From CAYNTC01 sp964432925 (GTDB taxonomy: Bacteria > Planctomycetota > Phycisphaerae > Sedimentisphaerales > Anaerobacaceae): a stretch of 64,000 nucleotides of DNA. Location: assembly GCA_964432925.1 (NCBI GenBank), contig CAYSPM010000001.1, forward strand, positions 1-64,000. The letters run 5' to 3'. The position numbers and the translations under genes are program-made. This document shows positions 17,882 through 27,085 of the stretch, one piece after another. Numbering within the stretch: position 1 is the stretch's first letter; every line of letters starts with the position of its first letter. The notes below the pieces were generated by a model. That model was not told the origin of the DNA. It ran no database searches and saw only the letters and a program-made list of their open reading frames with translations.

Positions 17882-18703
17882 ATAGCATTTGACGCTACTA
17901 TAAAGGAATACCTAAAAGAGATCGACGAAGCATCCCTTTTGACATGGGAAGAGGAGTGCGAATTAGGTAAGCGAATAATTGAAGATAACGACCCTTGGGC
18001 GAGGGAGCAGTTTGTGCGAAGTAATCTGCGGCTGGTTGTCAATATCGCTAAGAAATATGCCGGACATGGAATGACCCTCGGCGATTTGATTGAAGAAGGC
18101 AATCTCGGTCTAATTAAAGCCGTTGATTATTTTGACCCGTCGCATGGAACACGCTTTAGCACATACGCGGCATGGTGGATAAAGCAAAGTATTAGACGAG
18201 CTTTGCTTGAGAATATTCAGCCTGTACACGTTCCGACATATATGGTCGCGTTGATAAACCAATGGCGGCATACAGAAACAGAGCTTGAGAACAAACTTGG
18301 CAGGAAACTAAGCGTTGAAGAAATGGCTGAGATAATGCACCTGCCGCTTCGCAAGGCCAAGATCATAAATAGAATCGTTGAGGTTCTTGGCGCAGCGAGT
18401 GAAAGCCTGGGTAGTGATGAATTGGATGAAAACCAAGCCCTTGAAGCAACACTGGCCGACGATAGTGCTGGTAGACCCGAGGATGCTCTGGTTGAGGATG
18501 AAGAAAAGGCAAAAGCTTTAAGGCTTCTCAACAATATCGACCCAAGGGAGGCTTACATTCTACGGTTGCACTACGGCCTCGGAGGAAACAGGCCGATGAC
18601 ACTGAAGGAAATTGGTAAGAAATTAAACCTGACGCGAGAGAGAATCCGTCAACTCCGACGGGATGCACTTACAAAGCTTTATGAGTACATGAACGAGGAA
18701 TAA
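17882..18703 (+). CDS. primary-type (RpoD/SigA-like) sigma-70 factor with ATA at the expected start
   Basis: Conserved coding begins at 17885 with AFDATIKEYLKEI and continues ASLLTWEEECELGKRI, which is sigma-70 region 1.2. Region 2 follows (NLRLVVNIAKKYAGHGMTLGDLIEEGNLGLIKAVDYFD...FSTYAAWWIKQ), then region 3, and region 4 (MTLKEIGKKLNLTRERIRQLRRDAL). The expected start codon is ATA (17882-17884), five bases after GGGAGG. No ATG, GTG or TTG occurs in frame between the upstream stop and 17939. A TTG at 17939 would delete region 1.2. The ATA may be a rare start, a mutated ATG or a sequence error. The protein has about 273 residues without a long region 1.1. Confidence 0.88.
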   Translation: MAFDATIKEYLKEIDEASLLTWEEECELGKRIIEDNDPWAREQFVRSNLRLVVNIAKKYAGHGMTLGDLIEEGNLGLIKAVDYFDPSHGTRFSTYAAWWIKQSIRRALLENIQPVHVPTYMVALINQWRHTETELENKLGRKLSVEEMAEIMHLPLRKAKIINRIVEVLGAASESLGSDELDENQALEATLADDSAGRPEDALVEDEEKAKALRLLNNIDPREAYILRLHYGLGGNRPMTLKEIGKKLNLTRERIRQLRRDALTKLYEYMNEE

Positions 18704-18830
18704 CGACGGAAAAGCAATGTAATAAGACTTGATAAATCGAGCCGAGGTTGTAACAATAAACAGGACAAGTAGGGAGCGTTCTATGTGATGCAGCATTTCA
18801 ATTCTAACTGATTCCATGGAAGGCAGATAA

Positions 18831-19358
18831 ATGACAAAACAAAGGATCGATCTGGAAAAACACATCCGCAGCATACCTGATTGGCCCAAAAAAGGGATTC
18901 TGTTCCGCGACATCACGCCGTTGTTAGCTGATCCAGAGGCGTTTTCAACAACAGTAGATGCTCTGTGTGCCAGCTTTGATAATACAGGCGTTGACTATGT
19001 CGCTGCGGTAGAAGCGCGGGGGTTCATATTTGGAGCTGTTGTTGCGCAGCGTCTTGGCGTGGGCTTTGTGCCTATCCGTAAGAAAGGAAAACTGCCTTTC
19101 AAAACCGAGAGCGTCACTTACGAGCTGGAATATGGTACTGATACGCTGGAAGTCCACAGTGATGCCGTAAGCAAAGGTGCTAAGGTTTTGATGGTGGACG
19201 ATTTGTTGGCCACTGGAGGGACAATGGCGGCAGCCTGTAAGCTCATAGAGAAAATCGGCGGAAAAGTCTTGGGGATAGCGTTTCTCATCGAGCTTTCTGA
19301 ACTGGCTGGCCGAGAAAAACTCCCCGGATACAAGGTTAATACTATCATATCTTACTGA
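18831..19358 (+). CDS. apt: adenine phosphoribosyltransferase
   Basis: Converts adenine and PRPP to AMP in purine salvage. The PRPP loop reads VLMVDDLLATGGT, with the substrate-side VEARGFIFG motif upstream and an N-terminal IPDWPKKGILFRDITPLL that is diagnostic for Apt. The length of 175 residues is normal. It lies 127 bases after the sigma factor gene. Confidence 0.96.
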   Translation: MTKQRIDLEKHIRSIPDWPKKGILFRDITPLLADPEAFSTTVDALCASFDNTGVDYVAAVEARGFIFGAVVAQRLGVGFVPIRKKGKLPFKTESVTYELEYGTDTLEVHSDAVSKGAKVLMVDDLLATGGTMAAACKLIEKIGGKVLGIAFLIELSELAGREKLPGYKVNTIISY

Positions 19359-19431
19359 TTTATTTAGCGGGGATTCTATCAACTTTAGAGCATAGTGTTC
19401 TGTCTCTAATCAATTGAGGGATATAGTCTTT

Positions 19432-20314
19432 TTAAGTTTTATTCGTACCTCTNNNNNNNNNNNNNNNNNNNNNNNNNNNNNNNNNNNNNNNNNNNNNNNN
19501 NNNNNNNNNNNNNNNNNNNNNNNNNNNNNNNNNNNNNNNNNNNNNNNNNNNNGAAATCTCGACAAACTCTTTCGGTTCATTTGCCGCTTCATAGATTTTT
19601 AGTCCGAAATCAAATGGTACGATTTCATCATCTTTGCTGTGAATCACCGTAACAGGACAGTGGACCTGTTTGATATAATCGATTGTCTCGTAGGTAAATT
19701 GCGCAAACCATCGCACTGGCATATTAAGGATAAACTCTCTTGCCCATATCAACGTACGATGTAAAAGCGCTCTCGATGACCAGGCCTTTAGCCTTGACCT
19801 TGGTTGCGAGCTCTGCTGCAATACTGCCGCCCAAGGATCTGCCAAAAATGATGATGTTGTTCGGTGCGGTCTTTCTCTGGTGGATTAGCCAGTCGTACGC
19901 CGCATTTGTGTCAAGATATGTACCCGCTTCGGTGGCTTTACCCTCGCTGTTGCCGTAACCGCGATAGTCGAAAATAAAGCAATTTAGCCCAAAATTATGA
20001 AAGATGCTTATACTGTCCAAACGGTGCATGATATTGCCGCCGTTGCCGTGGCAGAATAAAATGGTAATCTTGCCGTCTCCCGCAGGAATATACCAGCCGG
20101 TTAGCTTTAAGCCGTCGCTGCTTTGAAAAATCACAGCCTCGAATTCCAAGCCTATATCCCTTGGTGTGCATTCGACTTCTCGCGCAGGGCCGTACAGCAA
20201 CTTTGGCTGCATAAAAAACAATATAAATCCCCAGCCGCAATACACGATAACCAATACCGTAACTATGGCAAGCAGCACCGATCCCATGACAATGCTCAAT
20301 ACAACGGTTAGCAA
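19432..20314 (-). pseudogene. alpha/beta hydrolase (S33-like), frameshifted and cut by a gap
   Basis: From the start at 20314 the frame encodes an N-terminal membrane helix, then LFCHGNGGNIMHRL (oxyanion region), FDYRGYGNSEG and GRSLGGS (nucleophile Ser). It ends at a TAA (19724-19726) after MGKRVYP. The next frame continues the same fold with FAQFTYETIDYIKQVHCPVTVIHSKDDEIVPF (split here: TVIHSKDDEIVPF carries the acid) and runs into the N gap. A single-base insertion near 19724-19730 explains the break. The catalytic His would lie within or beyond the gap. It is either a sequencing error or a decayed gene. It resembles the bacterial S33/BAAT-like hydrolases of unknown substrate. Confidence 0.75.
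19453..19552. other. assembly gap (100 N)
   Basis: A run of 100 N inside the C-terminal part of the hydrolase gene. The flanks share no sequence, so unlike the second gap it may represent truly missing bases. The true length and reading frame across it are unknown. Confidence 0.99.
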
Positions 20315-20384
20315 CCATTAACCTATTATTGCAACCTGCCCATTTTAGTTTGCTCTAAAACCGAGAACAAACTACAATTTTATT

Positions 20385-21443
20385 GTGATAAAAAGAAGAA
20401 AAACTATAACTGTCAAAGTTGGCTCAGTAAGAATTGGCTCTTCAGCACCGATCGCCATCCAATCTATGACGAAGGTGCCTACCGTTGATGTGGCCCGCTG
20501 TGTAAGGCAGATAAACCAACTCAATCACGCTGGCTGCCAGTTGGTAAGAGTTGCTGTCCCCACCCGCGCTGATACCGCAGCATTTGCTAAAATCGTTCAG
20601 AAAGTAGATATTCCATTAATCGCCGATATTCACTTCAGCCCTGCCCGCGCAATCGAAGCCATAGAAGCTGGTGCCGCAAAGATCAGACTAAATCCAGGTA
20701 ATATAAAAAATCCCAAAGGTATCAATCGGATAATAGACGTAGCCAAGATGCACAAAATCGCTGTACGCATTGGAGTCAACGAGGCAAGCATAAGAGACCT
20801 CAATAAGGCTTCTGTTCCTCTTACCAAGAGAACTGCTCTAATGCTAAGGGAAATAACCAAATATGTCCGTTTGTTCGAAAAGCGAAAATTCTCACAATTG
20901 GTTCTCAGCGCAAAAAGCAGTGACACTATCAGAACCATTGAAGTCAATCGCAAGATTGCCGAGAAATTCGATTATCCGATTCACCTTGGCCTTACTCATG
21001 CGGGTCTACCTGAAGATGCGAGAGTACCTTCGGCTGTAACGCTGGGGGCGCTACTGGCAGAGGGTATCGGTGACACTATAAGGGTCAGTGCTGCAGGCAG
21101 CCCTATTGTGGAAACTGAAATCGCAAAACAGATAATGATCTCGCTTGGTCTGCATAGGAGTAGCACAGCGGAACTGATAGTGTGCCCAACATGTGCGCGA
21201 GCAGAAGTAGACGTAGTCAAACTCGCTCGTCGCGTTAAAAAAGCTCTTAACACCATCAATAAACCCCTACGCATCGCCATAATGGGTTGCATCGTTAACG
21301 GCCCCGGTGAGGCCGCCGATGCCGACCTTGCTGTGTGCGCAGCTAAAAACAAAGCATACTTCTACCGCAATGGCCGGAAGATCGGCGTCGTCCCAGAAAG
21401 TAAAATTGTCCCAGCCTTGCTGGCGGAATTACGCAACCTATGA
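20385..21443 (+). CDS. ispG: 4-hydroxy-3-methylbut-2-enyl-diphosphate synthase
   Basis: The penultimate enzyme of the MEP isoprenoid pathway, a [4Fe-4S] protein. The N-terminus reads VKVGSVRIGSSAPIAIQSMT. The iron-sulfur ligands are in CPTCARAE and GCIVNGPGEAADADL. A TIM-barrel segment has IRLNPGNI. It starts at a GTG and is 352 residues long, the length of the two-domain bacterial form. ispH, the next enzyme, is about 5 kb away on the other strand. Confidence 0.96.
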   Translation: MIKRRKTITVKVGSVRIGSSAPIAIQSMTKVPTVDVARCVRQINQLNHAGCQLVRVAVPTRADTAAFAKIVQKVDIPLIADIHFSPARAIEAIEAGAAKIRLNPGNIKNPKGINRIIDVAKMHKIAVRIGVNEASIRDLNKASVPLTKRTALMLREITKYVRLFEKRKFSQLVLSAKSSDTIRTIEVNRKIAEKFDYPIHLGLTHAGLPEDARVPSAVTLGALLAEGIGDTIRVSAAGSPIVETEIAKQIMISLGLHRSSTAELIVCPTCARAEVDVVKLARRVKKALNTINKPLRIAIMGCIVNGPGEAADADLAVCAAKNKAYFYRNGRKIGVVPESKIVPALLAELRNL

Positions 21444-21586
21444 CCGTTGGACGCCGCAACAAGCACCGCGACACTTGCCTTCGAAAATCATCCTGTACCG
21501 CGTGCCGTACGTGTTTGCCGACGTCCCGACATGATTTTGACACGGGCCTGATGCTGCGTTACAATAAAGTTCAGGTTTGAATAGAT

Positions 21587-22255
21587 ATGTCTTCTAAACT
21601 ATTGAAAACAACATCCAAACGTCTCTTGATCGTCGTGGTTTTCGGTATCGCCTTTGCGTACATCGAATCTGCTGTTGTTGTTTATCTGCGAGCAATCTTC
21701 CACCCCAACGGATTTACCTTTCCAATGGAGGTCTTTGACCTAAGTTCACTCGGGAGACGGCTTCTATTAACTGAGATCGGCAGAGAGGCTGCGACATTAG
21801 TCCTGATCACAACGGGTGCGTGGCTATTTGGGCGGAATATTCGTGAGCGCTTTGCCTACTTCCTGATCATATTCGCCATCTGGGACATTTTCTACTATGT
21901 CTGGCTTAAAGTCCTAATCGATTGGCCCGCGTCAATTATGGACTGGGATGTACTTTTTCTAATGCCTTTTACATGGGCCTCGGCCGTACTTTATCCGGTT
22001 CTCGTTTCGATCATGATGTTAGTGTTTGCCGTGATAATACTACATCGCAATTCCTGCGCCAGACCACTAAAGGTAACAATTATCGATTGGCTCGGTTTCT
22101 TTCTTGCCTCAGTCGTTGTGGTTATCTCCTTTTGCATCGCAGGCTTGCACGTCACCGAGCCGGATTTCCAATCATATTTCTACTGGCCGTTGTTTGCGGC
22201 TGGTTATTTATTGGCCATTGTCGTCTTTACGAGGTGCCTTTTGAGGCCCGGATAG
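21587..22255 (+). CDS. hypothetical polytopic membrane protein
   Basis: A 222-residue protein with about six hydrophobic helices, the first at residues 14-34 (LIVVVFGIAFAYIESAVVVY) and the last at about 200-217. A conserved-looking aromatic patch lies between (FAIWDIFYYVWLKVLIDWP). No family was recognised. It follows ispG by 143 bases on the same strand and converges on the PIN-TRAM gene. Confidence 0.7.
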   Translation: MSSKLLKTTSKRLLIVVVFGIAFAYIESAVVVYLRAIFHPNGFTFPMEVFDLSSLGRRLLLTEIGREAATLVLITTGAWLFGRNIRERFAYFLIIFAIWDIFYYVWLKVLIDWPASIMDWDVLFLMPFTWASAVLYPVLVSIMMLVFAVIILHRNSCARPLKVTIIDWLGFFLASVVVVISFCIAGLHVTEPDFQSYFYWPLFAAGYLLAIVVFTRCLLRPG

Positions 22256-22343
22256 ACGATATGAGGGTTTTCGGCGAGCCAGCTTTGCTCATCCCAATCC
22301 AAAATGTAGCATGTTATTGCGCCCGCGAGTTTTGACAATTGCT

Positions 22344-23453
22344 CTATGCGTTCGTCTCGGCTGGTTTTCTATTACGGGCTCGCCGATCATTACCACCTGC
22401 AGACTTTGCAAAACCCTCAAACCTGCCGAAAATCATTTTCCCCGCTGATGTCTGAAGCGAACTTGTCACACTCATCACCACATCACGTCCAATTTTATTG
22501 CGCCCCCCCTCGACTACCACCATCGTCCCATCGTCCAGATAGCCGATGCCCTGATCGGCCTCTTCACCAGGCTTTATAATCCTGATCTCCATCGTTTCTC
22601 CCGGTAAAGCAACCACCTTAAGCGAACTGGCCAGGTCGTTGATATTCACCACATCAACACCGCGAACCTGCGCTACTTTGCTCAGATTGTAGTCTGTTGT
22701 TGCAAGCCGTCCGTTGCAAACCTTAGTGAACAGTACCAGTTTCTGATCGACTCCCTTGACTTCCTCCACTTCAGGGATTATAGTGTCGTCGATCTGGATA
22801 TCGATGGTAGAATTCGATTGCATCTTATTAAGCACGTCAAGTCCCCGCCGGCCGCGGTTGCGCTTGAGCTTGTCAGCCGAATCGGCTATCAATTGAAGTT
22901 CGTTCAGGACAAAACGCGGAGCAAGTATAGGAGCATCAAATAAACTACTCTGGCACAAGTCGGCTATCCGTCCATCGACTATAGCTGATGTATCTAAAAT
23001 CAGCGGACGTGCACCCTTAGTCTGTTTGGCGAACTCGACATACGGAACAACGAAACGTACATCGTCTTTCGTTCGCATCACGACACTTATGGTAAGATAG
23101 CAGACGCATATACCTAACATCCACTTGATTGCCGTAACTGCCTCATCCATCAATAGGCCGGTCTCGCCGGCCTGGTAAGAATTGTTAATCATGTCTATCA
23201 CGGGCGCCAGTGCACCGCTGATCAGCAGCCCGACTAATAGACCGAAGAATACTCCAGCCAGAGCGCTGAGTTTACCCTTGGGTGTAAAAACATCGAGTAG
23301 GAAAACAAATACCGCCATACCCAGTCCACTCCAGACTATTGCCCAGAAATTGGTTGTGTCAGGCGAACCGGCTATTACTTCATTGCTTGCGTTGACGAAT
23401 AGAACCCCCATAACAACGATGATGAAGATAATTCTAAAAATCCAAAGTAACAT
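22344..23453 (-). CDS. PIN-TRAM membrane protein (YacL type)
   Basis: A 369-residue protein with about four N-terminal membrane helices, then a PIN domain starting RPLILDTSAIVDGRIADL. Its acidic residues (DTSAIVDGR, LNELQ, RRGLDVL, TTDYNLSK) fit an RNase active site. A C-terminal TRAM segment follows (GETMEIRIIKPGEEADQGIGYLDDGTMVVVEGG). The start has GGAGG eight bases upstream. YacL-type proteins are widespread and may act on RNA at the membrane, but their substrate is uncertain. Confidence 0.9.
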   Translation of the reverse strand: MLLWIFRIIFIIVVMGVLFVNASNEVIAGSPDTTNFWAIVWSGLGMAVFVFLLDVFTPKGKLSALAGVFFGLLVGLLISGALAPVIDMINNSYQAGETGLLMDEAVTAIKWMLGICVCYLTISVVMRTKDDVRFVVPYVEFAKQTKGARPLILDTSAIVDGRIADLCQSSLFDAPILAPRFVLNELQLIADSADKLKRNRGRRGLDVLNKMQSNSTIDIQIDDTIIPEVEEVKGVDQKLVLFTKVCNGRLATTDYNLSKVAQVRGVDVVNINDLASSLKVVALPGETMEIRIIKPGEEADQGIGYLDDGTMVVVEGGRNKIGRDVVMSVTSSLQTSAGKMIFGRFEGFAKSAGGNDRRARNRKPAETNA

Positions 23454-23974
23454 ATTTATAAGCCTCCAAATTCAAAACATTTTCTCTCAATTATTATAAC
23501 GACATTATACTCTGAGCGGCACCAACATCAACACATCTTACTCTTGGTTAATTTCATCTATCCGATATACTTACAATCATAGCTGTCCAGCCTGCAATAC
23601 GCCAGCACAAAACTTGATGTGTATCAAACATCGCCGGAAGTATGGTACATTTCTCCTGTGCAACTATTGAGGTAATTCTACCCTAAAAATTTAATTTCAC
23701 ACACTATGAAAAAATAATACCTGTGATTCTACCCATCGTCTGGATTGTGCTGGAAAGCAAGAATTCAGCAACCGTGAACAGAACCTTTCACCGGATATGT
23801 TAAAAACCCCCGCAGAAAACATATTAATACACGCTTGGAAGTTTCTTGCTCGATGAACCGGGGGTAGATCAGTCGTTGCAGACTCAGGAATCAGCGCTTT
23901 ATCGATACTAATCAAACTAAGAGTACAGGTTCGTTGTCAAGATCGATGTAGAATTTATGGCTAAAAGCCCTCTG
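23454..23974. other. gene-free region with a minus-strand hairpin and T-run
   Basis: About 520 bases between rpsA and the PIN-TRAM gene, both on the minus strand. Read on the minus strand, CCCCCG (23859-23864) pairs with CGGGGG (23807-23812) across a 46-base loop and is followed by TTTTT. This could terminate the rpsA transcript or end a small RNA. Small open frames here have no coding character. Confidence 0.4.
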
Positions 23975-25993
23975 CTAAGTTAATTCTTCCGCTTGTTCCG
24001 ACTCATCTTTTGGCTTGTCTGTGTCACTTTCATCGTCCGGCAAACTCTTATCCTCTGCGTCGGCCTGAGGCTGCGTTTCCTTCGGTTTCTCTGATTGTTC
24101 TGTCGATTCCTTTGCCTGTTCAGCTTGGGCAGTAGGTTCCTCTGTTACTTGTTCCTTCCCTGCATCCTCGCTTTCAGCCTTGGCTGTTTCACTATCTTGC
24201 TCGACTATGTTAATAGGTTCAGTGTGTCTTTCCTCAGCCTCTCCCTCTTCAGATTTTTTCTGGTCTAATTCCGTATCTGGGGTCACAGCCGTTTGCTGCT
24301 CCTCGGCGACAAATTCCTGCTGAGCGGCGTCGGCCTTCTGTTCCTCAGCGGCCCATTGAACTCTCCGCAAGCTTAAACCAATTTTACGTGCTTCATTGTC
24401 TACTTTCAAAATCTTGACCTCTACCTCATCACCTGGTTTGACAACATCGCGTGGCTTGTCAATTTTGTGATCGGCAAGTTCCGATATATGTAGCAAACCC
24501 TCTAAATCCGGCTCAAGTTCAACAAAAGCACCAAAGTTGGTCAACTTTGCTACTCTGCCTTTGATAATGTGTCCGGGGATGTATTTTTCTGGTATGGCCC
24601 GAATCCAGGGATCCTCGGTCATCTGTTTGATGCCAAGTGATATTCGTTGTTTTTCTTCGTTTACATCTAGAACGACGCATTTCACTTCCTGAGCTTTTTG
24701 TAGCATCTCACTGGGGTGTCCGTACTTACGTGTCCAACTCAAATCCGAAATATGAATCATGCCATCTATGCCTGGCTCTATCTCCACGAATGCACCGAAA
24801 TTGGTCATGCTCCGCACCTTAGCAGTGACTATTGTACCAGATGGATACTTTTGACTTGCAATCGTCCAGGGATTCGTCTCCGTCTGCTTGATACCAAGCG
24901 ATATTTCTTGCTTTTCTTTATTGATGTTCAGGACAACAATCTCCACCTCATCGCCCAGATTTACCAACTCACTTGGATGTGCCAAGCGCTTGGTCCAACT
25001 CATTTCGCTAATATGAACCAGTCCTTCGATCCCATCTTCCAGCCGAACAAAGACGCCGTAGTTCATGATATTAACAACCTTGCCTTTGACCTTAGCTCCA
25101 ACTGGATACTTTTCTTCCACATTTTCCCAAGGACTGGGCGCCTTCTGTTTTAGGCCCAGCGAGATCTTTTCGTTTTCCTTATCAACACCGATAACAACAC
25201 ATTCGATTTCCTGATCGAGTTGTACAACTTCTGAGGGATGTGATATCCTGCCCCAACTCAAATCAGATATGTGCAACAGGCCGTCCAGGCCACCTAAGTC
25301 TACAAACACGCCGAAGTCAGCGATGTTCTTAACGATGCCTTTACGCAGTTGGCCGCTTTCAATCTCTGATAGAATTTTCTCTTTGCTGCTGCGCCTCTCT
25401 TCTTCGATTAGTTTGCGTCTTGATATAACAATGTTTTTGTTTTCAACATCTATCTTGAGGATCTTGCATTCCACATCCTTGCCGATGAATCTGCTTATGT
25501 CACCGGGTTTTCTGATATCAACCTGCGAAGCCGGTAGAAACACAGGTACACCAATGTCAACAAGCAACCCTCCCTTTATGCGTCTTATGACTCTACCACT
25601 TACAACGTCACCCTCCTTCTTTGTCTCAATGATTCTCTCCCAACCCCGAATGGTATCTGCCTTGCGTTTGCTCAGTAGGATAAGGCCGCTCTCGGAATCT
25701 GTTTCTTCAAGGAGAGCTTCGATATGCTTTCCTGGAGTTATCTCGTCTTGATCGATGAACTCACTTGCATCGACTACTCCCTCGCTTTTTAAGCCGACTT
25801 CAACGATGACGTCGTTGCCAATGTGTGACACGATGGTTCCTTTGAGAATGGTTCCCGGCAAACGTGAATCCACCTTTGTTCGCAAAACTTCTTCCAGATA
25901 TTCATTCTCTTGCTCACTGAACATCTGCCCGACCTGCTGCTCAAGTGTTTCTTCCGACAATCCTAATTTCTGAATTATATTTCTATCTACCAT
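23975..25993 (-). CDS. rpsA: 30S ribosomal protein S1 with long acidic tail
   Basis: A 672-residue protein with six S1 RNA-binding repeats at about 45-115, 130-197, 215-285, 300-370, 387-457 and 475-545 (recurring NFGAFVE, HISDLSW, ISLGIKQ). S1 binds mRNA and helps initiation. The tail (about 550-672) is not part of the S1 core. It is almost wholly Glu, Gln, Asp, Ala, Thr and Lys, strongly acidic and probably disordered. The start is supported by AGGAG upstream. An 18-base perfect palindrome lies about 70 bases upstream. Confidence 0.95.
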   Translation of the reverse strand: MVDRNIIQKLGLSEETLEQQVGQMFSEQENEYLEEVLRTKVDSRLPGTILKGTIVSHIGNDVIVEVGLKSEGVVDASEFIDQDEITPGKHIEALLEETDSESGLILLSKRKADTIRGWERIIETKKEGDVVSGRVIRRIKGGLLVDIGVPVFLPASQVDIRKPGDISRFIGKDVECKILKIDVENKNIVISRRKLIEEERRSSKEKILSEIESGQLRKGIVKNIADFGVFVDLGGLDGLLHISDLSWGRISHPSEVVQLDQEIECVVIGVDKENEKISLGLKQKAPSPWENVEEKYPVGAKVKGKVVNIMNYGVFVRLEDGIEGLVHISEMSWTKRLAHPSELVNLGDEVEIVVLNINKEKQEISLGIKQTETNPWTIASQKYPSGTIVTAKVRSMTNFGAFVEIEPGIDGMIHISDLSWTRKYGHPSEMLQKAQEVKCVVLDVNEEKQRISLGIKQMTEDPWIRAIPEKYIPGHIIKGRVAKLTNFGAFVELEPDLEGLLHISELADHKIDKPRDVVKPGDEVEVKILKVDNEARKIGLSLRRVQWAAEEQKADAAQQEFVAEEQQTAVTPDTELDQKKSEEGEAEERHTEPINIVEQDSETAKAESEDAGKEQVTEEPTAQAEQAKESTEQSEKPKETQPQADAEDKSLPDDESDTDKPKDESEQAEELT

Positions 25994-26061
25994 ATACCTA
26001 AATTCTCCTGTGGAGTCTGTTATCTTGAATTATCAGCGCCCCACATTCACGCCAATAAGCC

Positions 26062-26079
26062 TTGTGCAACGTTGCACAA
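26062..26079. promoter_or_regulatory. perfect 18-base palindrome upstream of rpsA
   Basis: TTGTGCAAC and its exact inverted copy GTTGCACAA meet at a central CG. The shape (even length, CpG centre) is like LacI/PurR-family operators. It lies about 70 bases before the rpsA start, between rpsA and the ispH terminator. No such regulator gene is in the window. Confidence 0.45.
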
Positions 26080-26096
26080 ATCCGAACTTCTTGATT

Positions 26097-26128
26097 ATTA
26101 AAAAAAACATTTGCCAACGCAGCAAATG
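26097..26128 (-). terminator. rho-independent terminator of ispH
   Basis: On the minus strand, CATTTGC (26122-26128) and GCAAATG (26108-26114) form a perfect 7-bp stem with a seven-base loop, followed by at least seven T. It begins about 32 bases after the ispH stop. Confidence 0.9.
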
Positions 26129-26159
26129 CAAATCCGACACCGCCAATCTGTCGCGTGCC

Positions 26160-27011
26160 CTATTGCCCCACAGCACTAAAAGCTTCCAAGTTGTCCACGA
26201 ATTCCTTTATTATCCACTCAGGCGTCGAAGCTCCCGCCGTAACACCTGCTATATTTTTACCACAGAGCACACTTTTGTCAAGGTCGTTCCAATTTTGCAA
26301 GTGAAATGTTGACCTATTATGTTTTTTACAAAGTTCGGCGAGCTTACGCGTGTTGGCACTTTCTAAACCGCCGAGTACAATCATTATATCCACTTGCTTG
26401 CATAAGCCAATAGCCGACTTCTGTCTGTTTATCGCTTCTTTGCATAACGTATTGATTACCTTCAATTCGCTGAAATTGCCTCGCCCTACCGCACCAAGCA
26501 TCTTGCCAAACTGTTCCGGGCTCTGCGTAGTTTGACAAACAATCCCCAACTTTCCATCTCTCGGCAGCCTGTCAATATCCGACTTGTCCGAAATGACAAC
26601 GACATCTTCGGCACAGCCAACCACCGCTTGCACCTCAGGGTGGTTCTCATCGCCGATAACCACAACTTTATATCCTTCGCTCTGGAGCTGTCTGGCAATT
26701 CGTTGCACCTTCTTAACCAGTACACATGTAGCATCAACAATCTTCACTCTCTTAACTTCCAGCCTGCTCATCTGTTCGGGAGCAACGCCATGAGAGCGAA
26801 TCAGCACCGTTCCCGACTCAATCTCGTCCACGTCATTAACTGTCTTCAGACCGAGCTTCGCCAGCCGTGAGACTTCGTCATTGTTATGGATAATTGACCC
26901 AAGACTATAGACAAAGCTGTCTTTTTCCTGTGCAAGCGTTTGCTCTGCAAGGCTAATAGCATTTCGCACACCCGGACAAAAACCACACTTTTCCGCGACC
27001 AACACCTTCAT
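26160..27011 (-). CDS. ispH: 4-hydroxy-3-methylbut-2-enyl diphosphate reductase
   Basis: The last step of the MEP pathway, giving IPP and DMAPP, with an iron-sulfur cluster. The three cluster cysteines are in EKCGFCPGVRNAI, VDATCVLVKKVQ and INTLCKEAINRQ. GDENHPEVQAV and the C-terminal TAGASTPEWII motif are also present. The ATG at 27011 gives MKVLVAEKCGFCPGV, the usual N-terminus, although a TTG lies 18 bases upstream. The length of 283 residues is normal. Confidence 0.96.
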   Translation of the reverse strand: MKVLVAEKCGFCPGVRNAISLAEQTLAQEKDSFVYSLGSIIHNNDEVSRLAKLGLKTVNDVDEIESGTVLIRSHGVAPEQMSRLEVKRVKIVDATCVLVKKVQRIARQLQSEGYKVVVIGDENHPEVQAVVGCAEDVVVISDKSDIDRLPRDGKLGIVCQTTQSPEQFGKMLGAVGRGNFSELKVINTLCKEAINRQKSAIGLCKQVDIMIVLGGLESANTRKLAELCKKHNRSTFHLQNWNDLDKSVLCGKNIAGVTAGASTPEWIIKEFVDNLEAFSAVGQ

Positions 27012-27085
27012 TAGTAAACACAAAAACAACGCCTCTTAAAAAATACAGCTATATAACACTTAACAGGAGGTATTCAATCTCGTCA

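Noticed and set aside
21922..22335. 137-codon plus-strand frame overlapping the membrane protein gene
   Set aside because: It lies in another frame of a gene with clear membrane helices. Its composition is typical of a shadow frame.
23697..23915. 72-codon minus-strand frame after rpsA
   Set aside because: It overlaps the hairpin with a T-run, has no ribosome site and no protein-like pattern.
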